DNA from: JAGLSB01 sp023135955
GTDB taxonomy: Bacteria; Bacteroidota; Bacteroidia; Bacteroidales; GCA-2748055
Reading direction: 5' to 3'
Length of the DNA stretch: 64,000 nucleotides
Assembly (NCBI GenBank): GCA_030673645.1
Contig: DAOVIO010000002.1
Coordinates: forward strand, 1 to 64,000
The position numbers were made by a program, and so were the translations under genes. This document shows, one piece after another, positions 1-8,428 of this stretch. A model generated the notes under the pieces. The model had not been told where the DNA came from. It saw nothing but the letters and a program-made list of their open reading frames with translations, and did no database searches. The first letter of the stretch is position 1, and every line of letters begins with the position of its first letter.

Positions 1-143
1 CCTCACAGGTTCAACGCATATAAAGTCTATATATTTTTATAGAAGAAATCATTATTCCTCTAAATTTGGGTATTAACTATTGAAACTTCTTATTTTTTTG
101 CTTCATTTTCAGGAATATTTAGTTTATGCTATTGATCTATTTG

Positions 144-456
144 CCCTGAAAGGGTTAAACGTAATGAATCCGAACGACACTAGGATTATAACGTAACGGG
201 CTTTCAGCCCTATGAAACATATACGATTTAACCCGGGATTGTGCTGCATATAATCCCGGGTTTTTATGTACAGGGCCTTCAGCCCTATTTCTACAAAGTA
301 CCAGATCATATATTGAAATAAACAGTATTATTAAGCACAGGACTGAAAGTCCTATACGTACCAACCCGGGGTTGCGTTTCACTTCACCCCGTGTATAAGC
401 CGTAATAGATATCAGAACCTTGAAAGGCTTATAGGTATCTCGTCGTCACCTATAAG
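144..456. repeat. Cluster of REP-like imperfect palindromes in a gene-free region
   Basis: Seven inverted repeats lie within about 310 bases: 144-154 (CCCT/AGGG), 198-210 (GGGCTTTCAGCCC), 230-262 (11-base arms AACCCGGGATT, 11-base loop), 272-286 (AGGGCCTTCAGCCCT), 339-353 (AGGACTGAAAGTCCT), 367-391 (CGGGGT/ACCCCG) and 428-456 (CTTATAGGT/ACCTATAAG). Four share a core of the type GGGC-TTCAG-CCC or its complement, so they look like diverged copies of one element. Dispersed palindromes of this kind are common between Bacteroidota genes. The whole gap 1-587 holds no convincing gene: the open frames inside it have no recognisable product and simply run through the palindromes. No transposase is present in the window. 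Confidence 0.7.
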
Positions 457-587
457 GAACAACCTTGCTTAAATATTTAATTCCATTGTTCCTGACTTAG
501 AAATAGTCTATTAATTTTAATTTCTCAGGATACTTATTAAATTTACATCATTACAGCTAATATCATCCTTAACTGAAACTAATTATC

Positions 588-1748
588 ATGAAAAAATTAT
601 TCTTACTGAGTTTTGTTACACTAAGCCTCTTTCTACTTCAATGTAAAACTTCAACAGAAAAGAAGACAGATTATCCCGGAAGAGATCAGGCTGAGGAGAG
701 AGTACTCCAAACATCATTTGTTAAAGAAATAGATGGGAGAACTACACAATTATACCGGCTTGAAAATTCCAATGGCATGGTTGTACGGCTTACTAATATT
801 GGAGCATCACTAGTTCAGGTAATAGTCCCTGATAAAAATGGGGAATATGAAGATGTGGCTCTTGGCTATCCTGATGTCGATGCATACTTAGTCAATAGTA
901 TGCATAATGGTTGTATTGTAGGCAGGTTCGGAAACCGCATAGCAAAGGGGCAATTTATGTTGAACGGCAAAAAATATCAACTCTTTATAAATAATGGTGA
1001 AAATTCTTTGCATGGCGGCCTTGTTGGATTTGATTTAAAATACTGGGATGGTGAAGAAATTGAAAATGGCATTCGTTTTTCATACACATCACCCGATATG
1101 GAAGAGGGTTATCCTGGAGAATTATTTTCTCAAGTGACTTATACTCTTAATGATGAAAATGAAATCAGGATAGATTACCTTGCAGAGACAAAGGATTCTA
1201 CTTTCCTCAACCTTACAAATCATACATATTGGAATCTGAACGGAGAGGCAAATGGCGAGATACTTGAGCACGAAATGATGGTGAATGCTGAATTTATTAC
1301 TCCTGTTGACGAAAGTCTTATCCCAACAGGTGAATTAATGAATGTTGAAGGAACACCATTCGATTTCAGAGAATTCCATTCAGTTGGAGAAAGAATTAAT
1401 GATGAAAATGAGCAAATTATCTTTGGAGGAGGCTATGATCATAATTTTGTTCTCGCAATGGAAGATAGAGATGAATTAAATTTGGCCGCAATATTATATT
1501 CCCCAAAATCAGGAGTTGAAATGACGATTAGCACTTCAGAACCGGGGATTCAAATTTACACTGGTAATTTCATGAATGGATCTATTACCGGAAAGAATGG
1601 GCAAGTTTATGATTATAGGCACGCTATTGCTTTGGAAACACAGCATTTTCCTGATAGTCCTAACCAGGAAAATTTCCCATCTACACTTTTAATTCCGGGC
1701 GACCAATATAAGTCAGTAACTGTTTACAAATTTGGAATTAAAGAATAA
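588..1748 (+). CDS. galM: Aldose 1-epimerase (galactose mutarotase), lipoprotein form
   Basis: This enzyme interconverts the alpha and beta anomers of aldoses such as galactose. The family's active-site landmarks are all present: the GRFGNRIA block followed by NSLHGG (first histidine), NHTYWNL (second histidine), YDHNFVL (substrate-binding aspartate) and the C-terminal ALETQHFPDSPNQ segment with the catalytic glutamate. The N-terminus is a lipoprotein signal: a hydrophobic stretch ends in LLQC, giving Cys19 as the predicted acylated residue. The mature enzyme should therefore sit in the periplasm or on the outer membrane and act on incoming sugars. At 386 residues the length is normal for the secreted form. 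It is a single gene facing the ferredoxin gene across a shared terminator. Confidence 0.92.
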   Translation: MKKLFLLSFVTLSLFLLQCKTSTEKKTDYPGRDQAEERVLQTSFVKEIDGRTTQLYRLENSNGMVVRLTNIGASLVQVIVPDKNGEYEDVALGYPDVDAYLVNSMHNGCIVGRFGNRIAKGQFMLNGKKYQLFINNGENSLHGGLVGFDLKYWDGEEIENGIRFSYTSPDMEEGYPGELFSQVTYTLNDENEIRIDYLAETKDSTFLNLTNHTYWNLNGEANGEILEHEMMVNAEFITPVDESLIPTGELMNVEGTPFDFREFHSVGERINDENEQIIFGGGYDHNFVLAMEDRDELNLAAILYSPKSGVEMTISTSEPGIQIYTGNFMNGSITGKNGQVYDYRHAIALETQHFPDSPNQENFPSTLLIPGDQYKSVTVYKFGIKE

Positions 1749-1771
1749 ACCTAAATATTATTCAAAAAAGA

Positions 1772-1800
1772 AGCCGCTATTCAATGAGTAGCGGCTGTTT
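1772..1800. terminator. Bidirectional hairpin terminator between galM and ferredoxin
   Basis: Arms AGCCGCTA (1772-1779) and TAGCGGCT (1789-1796) enclose a 9-base loop. The right side continues TGTTTCTTTG for + strand transcripts. The left side is A-rich (CAAAAAAGA), giving a U-tract for - strand transcripts. It lies between two convergent genes and can serve both. Confidence 0.8.
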
Positions 1801-1817
1801 CTTTGTTCTGTAAAAGA

Positions 1818-1985
1818 TTATTCTGGTGAAATTGCTTCTACAGGACATACGTCTACACATGCACCGCAATCAGTACAAAGCTCAGGATCAATTGTGTAGA
1901 TATCTCCTTCTTCGATTGCCTCAACAGGGCACTCGTCTATGCAAGTCCCACAAGCTGTACATTCATCTGAAATTACGTAAGCCAT
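1818..1985 (-). CDS. Small 2[4Fe-4S] ferredoxin
   Basis: This 55-residue protein begins MAYVISDECTACG and ends VEAISPE. It has two complete [4Fe-4S] motifs: CTACGTCIDECP (Cys 9, 12, 15, 19) and CTDCGACVDVCP (Cys 37, 40, 43, 47). That is the clostridial-type dicluster ferredoxin fold, a soluble low-potential electron carrier. The acidic composition and the repeated C-P-V-E-A-I after each cluster fit the family exactly. It is a single-gene transcript: a very good -33/-7 promoter lies at 2025-2054 and a terminator follows at 1772-1800. The partner oxidoreductase is not in this window. Confidence 0.95.
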   Translation of the reverse strand: MAYVISDECTACGTCIDECPVEAIEEGDIYTIDPELCTDCGACVDVCPVEAISPE

Positions 1986-2024
1986 TTTTATATTACTTTA
2001 ATTAAAAAATATTTGTTTCGGTTG

Positions 2025-2054
2025 CAAAGGTAATCTCCTAAATTGATTTCCAAA
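2025..2054 (-). promoter_or_regulatory. Bacteroidota-type promoter of the ferredoxin gene
   Basis: On the - strand TTTG (2051-2054) is followed after 18 bases by TACCTTTG (2025-2032). This matches the TTTG / TAnnTTTG consensus of the phylum. The start codon lies about 40 bases downstream. Confidence 0.75.
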
Positions 2055-2101
2055 GTTTTATTTTCAACCTAAGAGCTTATTTGGAATATTTCTAATTAGT
2101 T

Positions 2102-3283
2102 TTATTTAAGGAGACTATACGAAAGCCAGGACATCAATCCCATTCCATTCTTTATGGACTCTTCGTTCACCTTGAACCCGGAAGTATGTAGAGCGGTTCC
2201 AGGAATATCTGATTCTGCTATACCAAGACGGTATAAAACTGAAGAGTAATTCTGAGAAAAGTATGCAAAATCTTCGGCCGTCATTCTTATATCCAGAGTC
2301 TTCACTTTATCAGGTCCCAGATATTCTTCAGATAGTTTTGATGCTTCAGAACTAATTTCTGGATCATTTACAAGCACTGGATAACCCTTTCTTATCTCAA
2401 TTTCTGCAGATCCACCCATGGATGCAGTTGTTTGGTTTGCGATGGTTTTCATCAATTCATGAGCCTTGTTTCGCCAATCCTCATCCATCGTTCTGAAAGT
2501 GCCTTCAATTTTCACCTTATCTGGTATAATATTTACAGCTCCATTTGCAATTATTTTCCCAAATGATAAAACTGTTGGTAAACCCGGTTTACTATTTCTG
2601 CTTACAATTTGCTGTAGAGAAACGATAAGCTGTGAGGCCATTAAAACAGGATCTATCAATCTCTCTGGTAATGCAGCATGTCCGCCTTTCCCTTTTACTG
2701 TAATATAAATTTCATCACTTGAAGCCATATATTGCCCTTGCTTAAATCCAACTTCTCCTGTCGCCAGATCGGGACAAACATGCTGTGCAATAACCAAATC
2801 CGGTTCTCTTTCTTTAAAAACACCTTCTTCAAGCATTTGTTTGGCTCCACCGGGTATTCTTTCTTCTCCAGGCTGAAAGACAAACAAAATCTTTCCGCTT
2901 AAATCATTTCTCAATTCATTAAGAATTTTTACAACGCCTAATAAGGATGCTGTATGAACATCATGTCCACAGGCATGCATTACATTAGATTTTATTGATT
3001 TGAAACTCAGATCATTATTTTCCTGAATGGGTAATGCGTCCATATCAGCTCGTAATGCAATAGTTTTACCCGGTTTATGAGTATCGATAATGGCAAGTAT
3101 ACCCGTATTCACAAATCCTTTTTCATAAAAAATTCCCCATTTATCAAGAATATTACATATATATTCAGATGTATTATACTCTTCAAAAGACAATTCAGGG
3201 TTTGTATGGATATGCCTTCTGATCTCAATAATCTCTTCGAAATAAGTTTGAGAGAGTTTTTTAATCTTTTCCTTTATATTCAT
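2102..3283 (-). CDS. M20 family metal-dependent amidohydrolase (hippurate/N-acyl-amino-acid hydrolase type)
   Basis: A cytoplasmic hydrolase of N-acyl amino acids or similar amides. Family landmarks are RADMDALPI (residues 78-86), HACGHDVH (103-110, with Cys105 and His107 as metal ligands), QPGEE (137-141, catalytic Glu), QH168, RMTAEDF and the C-terminal LHTSGF with the last metal-binding His. Length 393 residues is normal. The use of Cys105 marks the subgroup that includes hippurate and indole-acetyl-amino-acid hydrolases, but the true substrate cannot be read from sequence. The ATG directly abuts the stop codon of the upstream TauE/SafE gene, so the two are almost certainly co-transcribed and translationally coupled. 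Confidence 0.9.
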   Translation of the reverse strand: MNIKEKIKKLSQTYFEEIIEIRRHIHTNPELSFEEYNTSEYICNILDKWGIFYEKGFVNTGILAIIDTHKPGKTIALRADMDALPIQENNDLSFKSIKSNVMHACGHDVHTASLLGVVKILNELRNDLSGKILFVFQPGEERIPGGAKQMLEEGVFKEREPDLVIAQHVCPDLATGEVGFKQGQYMASSDEIYITVKGKGGHAALPERLIDPVLMASQLIVSLQQIVSRNSKPGLPTVLSFGKIIANGAVNIIPDKVKIEGTFRTMDEDWRNKAHELMKTIANQTTASMGGSAEIEIRKGYPVLVNDPEISSEASKLSEEYLGPDKVKTLDIRMTAEDFAYFSQNYSSVLYRLGIAESDIPGTALHTSGFKVNEESIKNGMGLMSWLSYSLLK

Positions 3284-3652
3284 CTATTTTCCAATTATCA
3301 TTTTAAATCCAACTAATAACATCATTACACCAAATATTTGCTTCAATAATTTCTCCGGTAAATGGATCGCCCATTTAGACCCAAAATATGACCCTACCAT
3401 AAAAGTCAGCATAAGAATAACTGCATATTTCCAATTTACATATCCTGCTTTGTGATAATTTATAACAGCTAATATCCCTATCGGTGCAAGTAAGGTTGCC
3501 AGGCTGGTTCCCTGCGCAAGATGCTGACTCATACCAAGAATAAATATAAGGGTTGGAATGATAATAATTCCACCACCTACTCCCAGGGTTCCGCCTACTA
3601 ATCCGGCTATTAGTCCGGCTATTATTAGAATGATGATTTGAATAAGAGTCAT
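3284..3652 (-). CDS. Half-length TauE/SafE-type membrane permease
   Basis: A 122-residue integral membrane protein with about four hydrophobic segments. Residues 10-45 carry the family signature: a helix with GLVGG, then LGVGGGIIIIPTL, then a short helix leading to HLAQGTSLAT. The TauE/SafE family (export of sulfite, sulfoacetate and similar anions) normally has two such halves in about 250 residues. Here only one is present and the stop is followed at once by the M20 amidohydrolase start. The protein may work as a dimer, as other half-size members must. There is no remnant of a second half downstream, so this looks like a genuine short form rather than a frameshift. Confidence 0.8.
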   Translation of the reverse strand: MTLIQIIILIIAGLIAGLVGGTLGVGGGIIIIPTLIFILGMSQHLAQGTSLATLLAPIGILAVINYHKAGYVNWKYAVILMLTFMVGSYFGSKWAIHLPEKLLKQIFGVMMLLVGFKMIIGK

Positions 3653-3662
3653 AAAAATAACT

Positions 3663-3696
3663 TAGACCTCCGAGGTTTATAGACCTCCGAGGTTTA
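3663..3696. repeat. Two tandem 17-base repeats with palindromic core
   Basis: TAGACCTCCGAGGTTTA occurs twice head to tail (3663-3679 and 3680-3696) with no difference. Each copy holds the near-palindrome ACCTC-C-GAGGT. The pair lies between the promoterless-looking start of the TauE/SafE gene and the end of the next gene. It may be a dispersed intergenic repeat or a small terminator-like structure. Confidence 0.75.
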
Positions 3697-3732
3697 AAAT
3701 AAAAAAAATCTCCAAAAATCCAAATTCAAATA

Positions 3733-6700
3733 TTAAAAGTCCAAATTTAATGAAAAATAAAAGATTCTGGGTAAAACAATCTGATTCTCAATCCCCCAGG
3801 CCCAATCCAAACGAAGAAAATAACCAAACACGCGACTTCTTACTCCAAATCCATAACCTGCTACCAAAGGATCTCTAAAAGAATCAATAACAACCTCAAT
3901 AGGACCATTTACATAGGTTTCACTATCATATTCATTCTCTCCCGACCATGGGTGTAATCCAGTCCATGCTGTTCCGGCATCAACAAAACCAACTAACTGA
4001 AAATTATTTAGAAAAGAAGAAGACAATGGCCGGTTAAAAATATATCGAATAAGGGGCCACCTGAGTTCGGAATTAATAAGTGCAAAATTACTTCCATTTC
4101 TTATGTTCTGACTAAAACCTCGCATGTTAGTTGCTACTGTCTGAAAAGCGTAATTTTTCGTATAATCTATGGGTACCGATTTATCAAAGGTCTCAATCCT
4201 GGTAGACAAATTTGTCCAATTATCTACACTTCCCAAATAATAAATTAAAGGAGTATTCCCGAAAGATGAGGATGCAGCAAAGCGATTTGCCCATATAAGT
4301 GTTCTGTGCAAACGTAAATAATGTCTGAAATCAGCACCAAGCACAACTAGATCAGCCTTCTTTTTATCTATTTGGTTATATGCTTCAGCAAATAATTTAT
4401 ACCGTGTACCCTGATAAAGATTTAATCCTAAAGAACGGGTATCGTCATGAATATATTCAACCTTCAATCCTGCCCAGGGCTTTACAATATCAGGTTGATT
4501 CAAACTTAAAAGATCTGTCGATAAATATACGGAGTGATCATTTCTGAATATCGCAGAAGTTCTAATCGCTTTCACCTCATCAAGGGGAAACTTCATGATA
4601 TACATCATCTCATGAGTAAATGTCTTCAGATAAGAAATTTCCGTTTGAGAGTTAAAAACCTGACGATGAAAAATTACCTGCTTGTCCCATCGGGTTTTAA
4701 GATCCTCGAAGCTAAGGAGAAATTCATTGCTATTGAAATCTGTTGCAAATCTTGCTCCACCAATAATGCGAATATCTTCAAAAAGATCAGATGCTCCGAC
4801 TTTGAATTGCATATTAAATCCCGGATTGAAATAAACAGCCCCACCGGTAAAAGCCTGATAAGATTCATTCAGGAAGCTGAAATCAACCTGACTTACCATA
4901 TAATTTGGATAAAAAGACGTTTCGTAATCAATATACCTGAGAAATTCATCTTGAACAGTATCCATTACTATACTTAGGTGATTATCCCTTAAGCGATTGT
5001 TATAATAATCCAGTTTTTCTTTCTCAAAAACATAATTGTTAATATCTATTAAATTAAAGTCAAGCTTAAAAGTATCTGCACCTTCTATAATACTATTCCC
5101 AACAATATCTTCCATCGAGATAATCTTACTTTCAATATTATTTATGCTATCCTCTTTCGACATCAGATTCGATTGATAAGTCCTAAAGCTACTAACCATC
5201 AAATCTTGTTCGCTGATTATATCCGGATCAACATTCCCCATGTACATATTATAAAGGCCATCATGAAAAATTACTTCAACATAATCTCCAGTTTTAGAAT
5301 TAAAATCCTGCTTGAAAATATTTCGCCTATAATTCGTCAAAGGCAGACTACGAGCAAAATAATTATAATGGATAGAGGTATCGATGAATGCAATCGCACT
5401 GTCGTATTTGGCAAAATATCTGTTTATTATTCCTGAATTGTCACTCAGATACAAAAATTTCTTGTCGCTAACCGGAAAGGGTTGATAACGATTTCCAAAA
5501 TCTCTTTCTGTCATTCTGCGTAATTCATCCGGATTTCTGGTATCGTATAAAAAGACTGAATAATAATCGGCAATATTTTCAGGATTCTTACTTATATTTA
5601 AGCTATCGTTTTTTCTATTGGAAGTGAAAATAATCTGCCTTGAATTATCAAAAAACCTGGGGTTTAAATCATCCGGAATATCATCTGTAATTTGTTTGTT
5701 TGTACCTGTAACAATGTCATGAATAAATATATCTGTCTGCCCTTTGCGCACTCCTGATATCACAAATTTAAGGCCATCATCCGAATAGTCAAGATCTAGA
5801 ATCTTCTCAAAATTGACGAATATTCTTGAATTATATTCATCCAATTCCAAATCATAATAGCTAAGCCTTATTTCTCCCCTGTATTCCTCCACCCATGCAA
5901 TTATTTTGCTTGTCGGGTGCCATGTAAGAACCGGATATGAATAATCACTTATCTGTTCAATCTTATAACCTTCCTTATCAAGTTTCTTACGCTTACCGAT
6001 CGCCAAATTGTGTAAGAATATTTTATATCTGCCTTCCTCATTATAAACATAAGCAAGATAATCTCCATCCGGACTTAATTTTACCTGTGTGTATACTTTA
6101 TTCTTCCCTGGTCTTTTTATAAGCTTCTCAGTATCAGGTAGCTCAGCAATGCCCTCCTGGTCCATATACATATTAAAATAATATCCCAACCATTCGTCAG
6201 ACAAATCCTTTAAGGGCATTCCTAGTACATAAAGAAATCCATAATTGCTATTCTTGTTTATCCTCGTGATATACAAGATATTTGGAATTATAGATTTTCC
6301 GTAAGTATCTGAAATATATTTCCAAAATGAATGTCCTGCATACAAAGCATCAATACCCTCTAAACGATTGAATTTCTTATACCTGTCATTAATAATTCCA
6401 TCTTTAACTCTATTTTCCAATTCAAAATCCCATGGATTCGATATATAAGAAACTAATCCGGGAATATACCATTCGGGTAAATTTAATAAAGTCGAATTTG
6501 TGAAGTTGTCCTTGAAATCATTCCCATACAACATCTCATAAATTAAGGCCTCAGATAAAGATTGAGTAATTTGTTGTTCAAGTTTATTATGGTCTCCATC
6601 AAAAAATAGAAATATTTTATTTTGAATAATTCGTGTAACACCTCCAATATTAGCTTCCTCCTCTTCATTTACTATTATCTGACCAATGTTACTTTGCTTA

Positions 6701-7008
6701 AAATCCGATTGTTTATTATATGTAATTAGAATTAATCTTTTTTCGAATTTATAATCGAAAAAACGCTCAATCCGTGGCAGCTCATCTTTAATGTAATCAG
6801 CGACATAAAGAGAAAGTTCTGTTCCTTCGTCGTATGAATATACATCATATCTCTCAAAACGGTAAAATTTCCAGTAAAAACTATTATACTGAACCCTGTT
6901 TTTCCCAAATTTCATTTGATGTCCGTTATAAAACTGACTGAAAAGATCAGGATTTACTGAGAGGAAAAATATAAATATCAGACTTATTTTAAGAAATCTA
7001 CCAACCAT
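3733..7008 (-). CDS. Large outer-membrane protein: degenerate gluzincin domain, TolB-like propeller, C-terminal beta-barrel
   Basis: 1091 residues with a signal peptide (about 1-25, ending LFSQ). Residues 60-200 resemble a peptidase MA-like (gluzincin) domain: LEQQITQSL at 143-151 occupies the place of the LEHExTHxL zinc motif, and LPEWYIPGLVSYIS at 177-190 that of LPxWxxEGxAxY. Every catalytic or zinc position is replaced, so it should be inactive. Residues about 300-540 hold repeated PD40/TolB-type blades (KLSPDGDYLAYV, FTSNRKND). The last 350 or so residues are rich in alternating strands and end in an aromatic residue (LNLDF), as outer-membrane barrels do. A binding or scaffolding role at the outer membrane is my inference. 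It is divergent from the DUF1573 gene. Confidence 0.75.
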   Translation of the reverse strand: MVGRFLKISLIFIFFLSVNPDLFSQFYNGHQMKFGKNRVQYNSFYWKFYRFERYDVYSYDEGTELSLYVADYIKDELPRIERFFDYKFEKRLILITYNKQSDFKQSNIGQIIVNEEEEANIGGVTRIIQNKIFLFFDGDHNKLEQQITQSLSEALIYEMLYGNDFKDNFTNSTLLNLPEWYIPGLVSYISNPWDFELENRVKDGIINDRYKKFNRLEGIDALYAGHSFWKYISDTYGKSIIPNILYITRINKNSNYGFLYVLGMPLKDLSDEWLGYYFNMYMDQEGIAELPDTEKLIKRPGKNKVYTQVKLSPDGDYLAYVYNEEGRYKIFLHNLAIGKRKKLDKEGYKIEQISDYSYPVLTWHPTSKIIAWVEEYRGEIRLSYYDLELDEYNSRIFVNFEKILDLDYSDDGLKFVISGVRKGQTDIFIHDIVTGTNKQITDDIPDDLNPRFFDNSRQIIFTSNRKNDSLNISKNPENIADYYSVFLYDTRNPDELRRMTERDFGNRYQPFPVSDKKFLYLSDNSGIINRYFAKYDSAIAFIDTSIHYNYFARSLPLTNYRRNIFKQDFNSKTGDYVEVIFHDGLYNMYMGNVDPDIISEQDLMVSSFRTYQSNLMSKEDSINNIESKIISMEDIVGNSIIEGADTFKLDFNLIDINNYVFEKEKLDYYNNRLRDNHLSIVMDTVQDEFLRYIDYETSFYPNYMVSQVDFSFLNESYQAFTGGAVYFNPGFNMQFKVGASDLFEDIRIIGGARFATDFNSNEFLLSFEDLKTRWDKQVIFHRQVFNSQTEISYLKTFTHEMMYIMKFPLDEVKAIRTSAIFRNDHSVYLSTDLLSLNQPDIVKPWAGLKVEYIHDDTRSLGLNLYQGTRYKLFAEAYNQIDKKKADLVVLGADFRHYLRLHRTLIWANRFAASSSFGNTPLIYYLGSVDNWTNLSTRIETFDKSVPIDYTKNYAFQTVATNMRGFSQNIRNGSNFALINSELRWPLIRYIFNRPLSSSFLNNFQLVGFVDAGTAWTGLHPWSGENEYDSETYVNGPIEVVIDSFRDPLVAGYGFGVRSRVFGYFLRLDWAWGIENQIVLPRIFYFSLNLDF

Positions 7009-7028
7009 AATAATTCATGAATAACCTT

Positions 7029-7036
7029 CAAAATTA
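7029..7036 (-). promoter_or_regulatory. -7 box of the large outer-membrane protein gene
   Basis: The - strand reads TAATTTTG, matching TAnnTTTG, about 20 bases before the ATG. No clear -33 element is seen. Confidence 0.5.
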
Positions 7037-7145
7037 AGTAATAATTTGTATTTATAAGCTTTCATCATTCAAATAGAAATAAAATAACCACAATAATAAT
7101 GCAACTTTTTTGGCAGAATTGTTGTATATCATCTATAGCTTTATT

Positions 7146-7153
7146 TAATTTTG
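7146..7153 (+). promoter_or_regulatory. Possible -7 box upstream of the DUF1573 gene
   Basis: TAATTTTG matches TAnnTTTG and would give a leader of about 65 bases before the ATG at 7226. Confidence 0.4.
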
Positions 7154-7225
7154 CATTATTAACATTTAATTTAATGATTTGTCAAAATTGCTAAGTACTT
7201 TTATTTTTTGAAAAAACATACAATT

Positions 7226-8317
7226 ATGAAAAGAATTATTATCAATTTGCTTATAATTTCATTTGTATTCTCACATGTTGTTTTTGGACAACAAAAAGGG
7301 GCAAATTTATCTTTCGATAAAAAAATTCATGATTTTGGAGAGATTAAGGAGGCCGATGGAATAGTTACATATAATTTTTCCTTTACAAATACTGGAAACG
7401 AAGCATTAATCATACATCAAGTTATTTCTACATGTGGTTGTACTGTTCCTACCTGGACAAAACAACCAATTGCACCAGGCGAAAAGGGCTCTGTAAGTGC
7501 AGCTTATAATCCGAAGAATCGCCCGGGACATTTTGAAAAATATATTACAATAGAATCAAATTCCACAACAAGATCTATTCGAATACAAATCACCGGTGAT
7601 GTAATCGCTAAATCTCTTAGTATTGAAGATACATACAGATTTCCGATGGGTGGAATTCGACTTCAATCTAACCATCTAAGCTTTGGAACTGTTTATAAAG
7701 GAACTCCTCAAACAAAATTGTTGGAGATCATAAATTCAAGTGATATTGTACAAAATATTGAACTTAGCGACATTCCAGCACATATTCAGGCTAAAATACT
7801 TACTCCTGGTCTAAAGCCAGGTGAAAAAGGAATTATTGAAGTTGAATATCTTAGCGACAAACATCCTGATTGGGATTTTATTATCGATCGGATAAGTGTT
7901 TCTCTGAATGGTGTAAAAGACAGGACCTATAAAATTGTAGTGAGTGCAAGTATTCAGGAAGATTTTTCATCATTAACACCAGATGAAAAGGCAAATGCAC
8001 CAGTTATTGATTTTGCTAATAAAACCTTTAATTTCGATAAGCTTAAGCAAGGTGAAAAGATTAATTATGAGTATTTATTCACCAATAATGGTAAATCCGA
8101 CCTCGTTATCAGAAAAGTAAGGGCCAGTTGTGGATGTACTGCTATTATTACTGATCAAAAAATTATAGCACCTGGACAATCCAGTGCAATAAAAGTTAAC
8201 TTTAACTCAGCCGGGAAAAAGGGAGCTCAGAATAAAACCGTGACAGTTATCACTAATGATCCTGCAAATCCAAGAATAATTCTATGGATTAAGGGGGAAG
8301 TAGTAATTCAGGGGTAA
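7226..8317 (+). CDS. Secreted protein with DUF1573 (Ig-like) domains
   Basis: I place the start at the ATG at 7226, which gives a clean signal peptide (MKRIIINLLI... ending VVFGQ); an in-frame TTG at 7208 would only add six charged residues. The 363-residue product has a first DUF1573 domain (about 20-120, with STCGCTVP), a weaker middle Ig-like domain (about 145-235) and a last DUF1573 domain (about 258-363, with ASCGCTAI). The paired Cys-Gly-Cys in the two outer domains is characteristic of this family, which is widespread in Bacteroidota and has no established function. The location should be periplasmic or on the cell surface. No lipobox is present. Confidence 0.85.
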   Translation: MKRIIINLLIISFVFSHVVFGQQKGANLSFDKKIHDFGEIKEADGIVTYNFSFTNTGNEALIIHQVISTCGCTVPTWTKQPIAPGEKGSVSAAYNPKNRPGHFEKYITIESNSTTRSIRIQITGDVIAKSLSIEDTYRFPMGGIRLQSNHLSFGTVYKGTPQTKLLEIINSSDIVQNIELSDIPAHIQAKILTPGLKPGEKGIIEVEYLSDKHPDWDFIIDRISVSLNGVKDRTYKIVVSASIQEDFSSLTPDEKANAPVIDFANKTFNFDKLKQGEKINYEYLFTNNGKSDLVIRKVRASCGCTAIITDQKIIAPGQSSAIKVNFNSAGKKGAQNKTVTVITNDPANPRIILWIKGEVVIQG

Positions 8318-8404
8318 ACACATCTTTTCAATTTATAATTAATTCATCTTTAAAAGATTAAGGAATTTTTCATTGTGCAAATGAGAAAGCTCGGCACAAA
8401 TTCT

Positions 8405-8412
8405 TATTTTTG
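8405..8412 (+). promoter_or_regulatory. -7 box of the meaB gene
   Basis: TATTTTTG matches TAnnTTTG. It predicts transcription from about 8419 and so decides for the ATG at 8429 over the in-frame GTG at 8375 and ATG at 8381. Confidence 0.6.
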
Positions 8413-8428
8413 CTTTTCAAGCAATTCT

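Noticed and set aside
124..382. Short open frames of 61-75 codons on the - strand in the left-edge gap
   Set aside because: They run through the palindrome cluster, overlap each other in different frames and encode no recognisable signal or domain.
144..456. CRISPR array
   Set aside because: The repeats are unequal palindromes at irregular spacing without a constant repeat-spacer pattern, and no cas genes are near.
4534..4977. A 147-codon open frame on the + strand
   Set aside because: It lies fully within the 1091-residue gene on the other strand and has no motif; it is a frame shadow.
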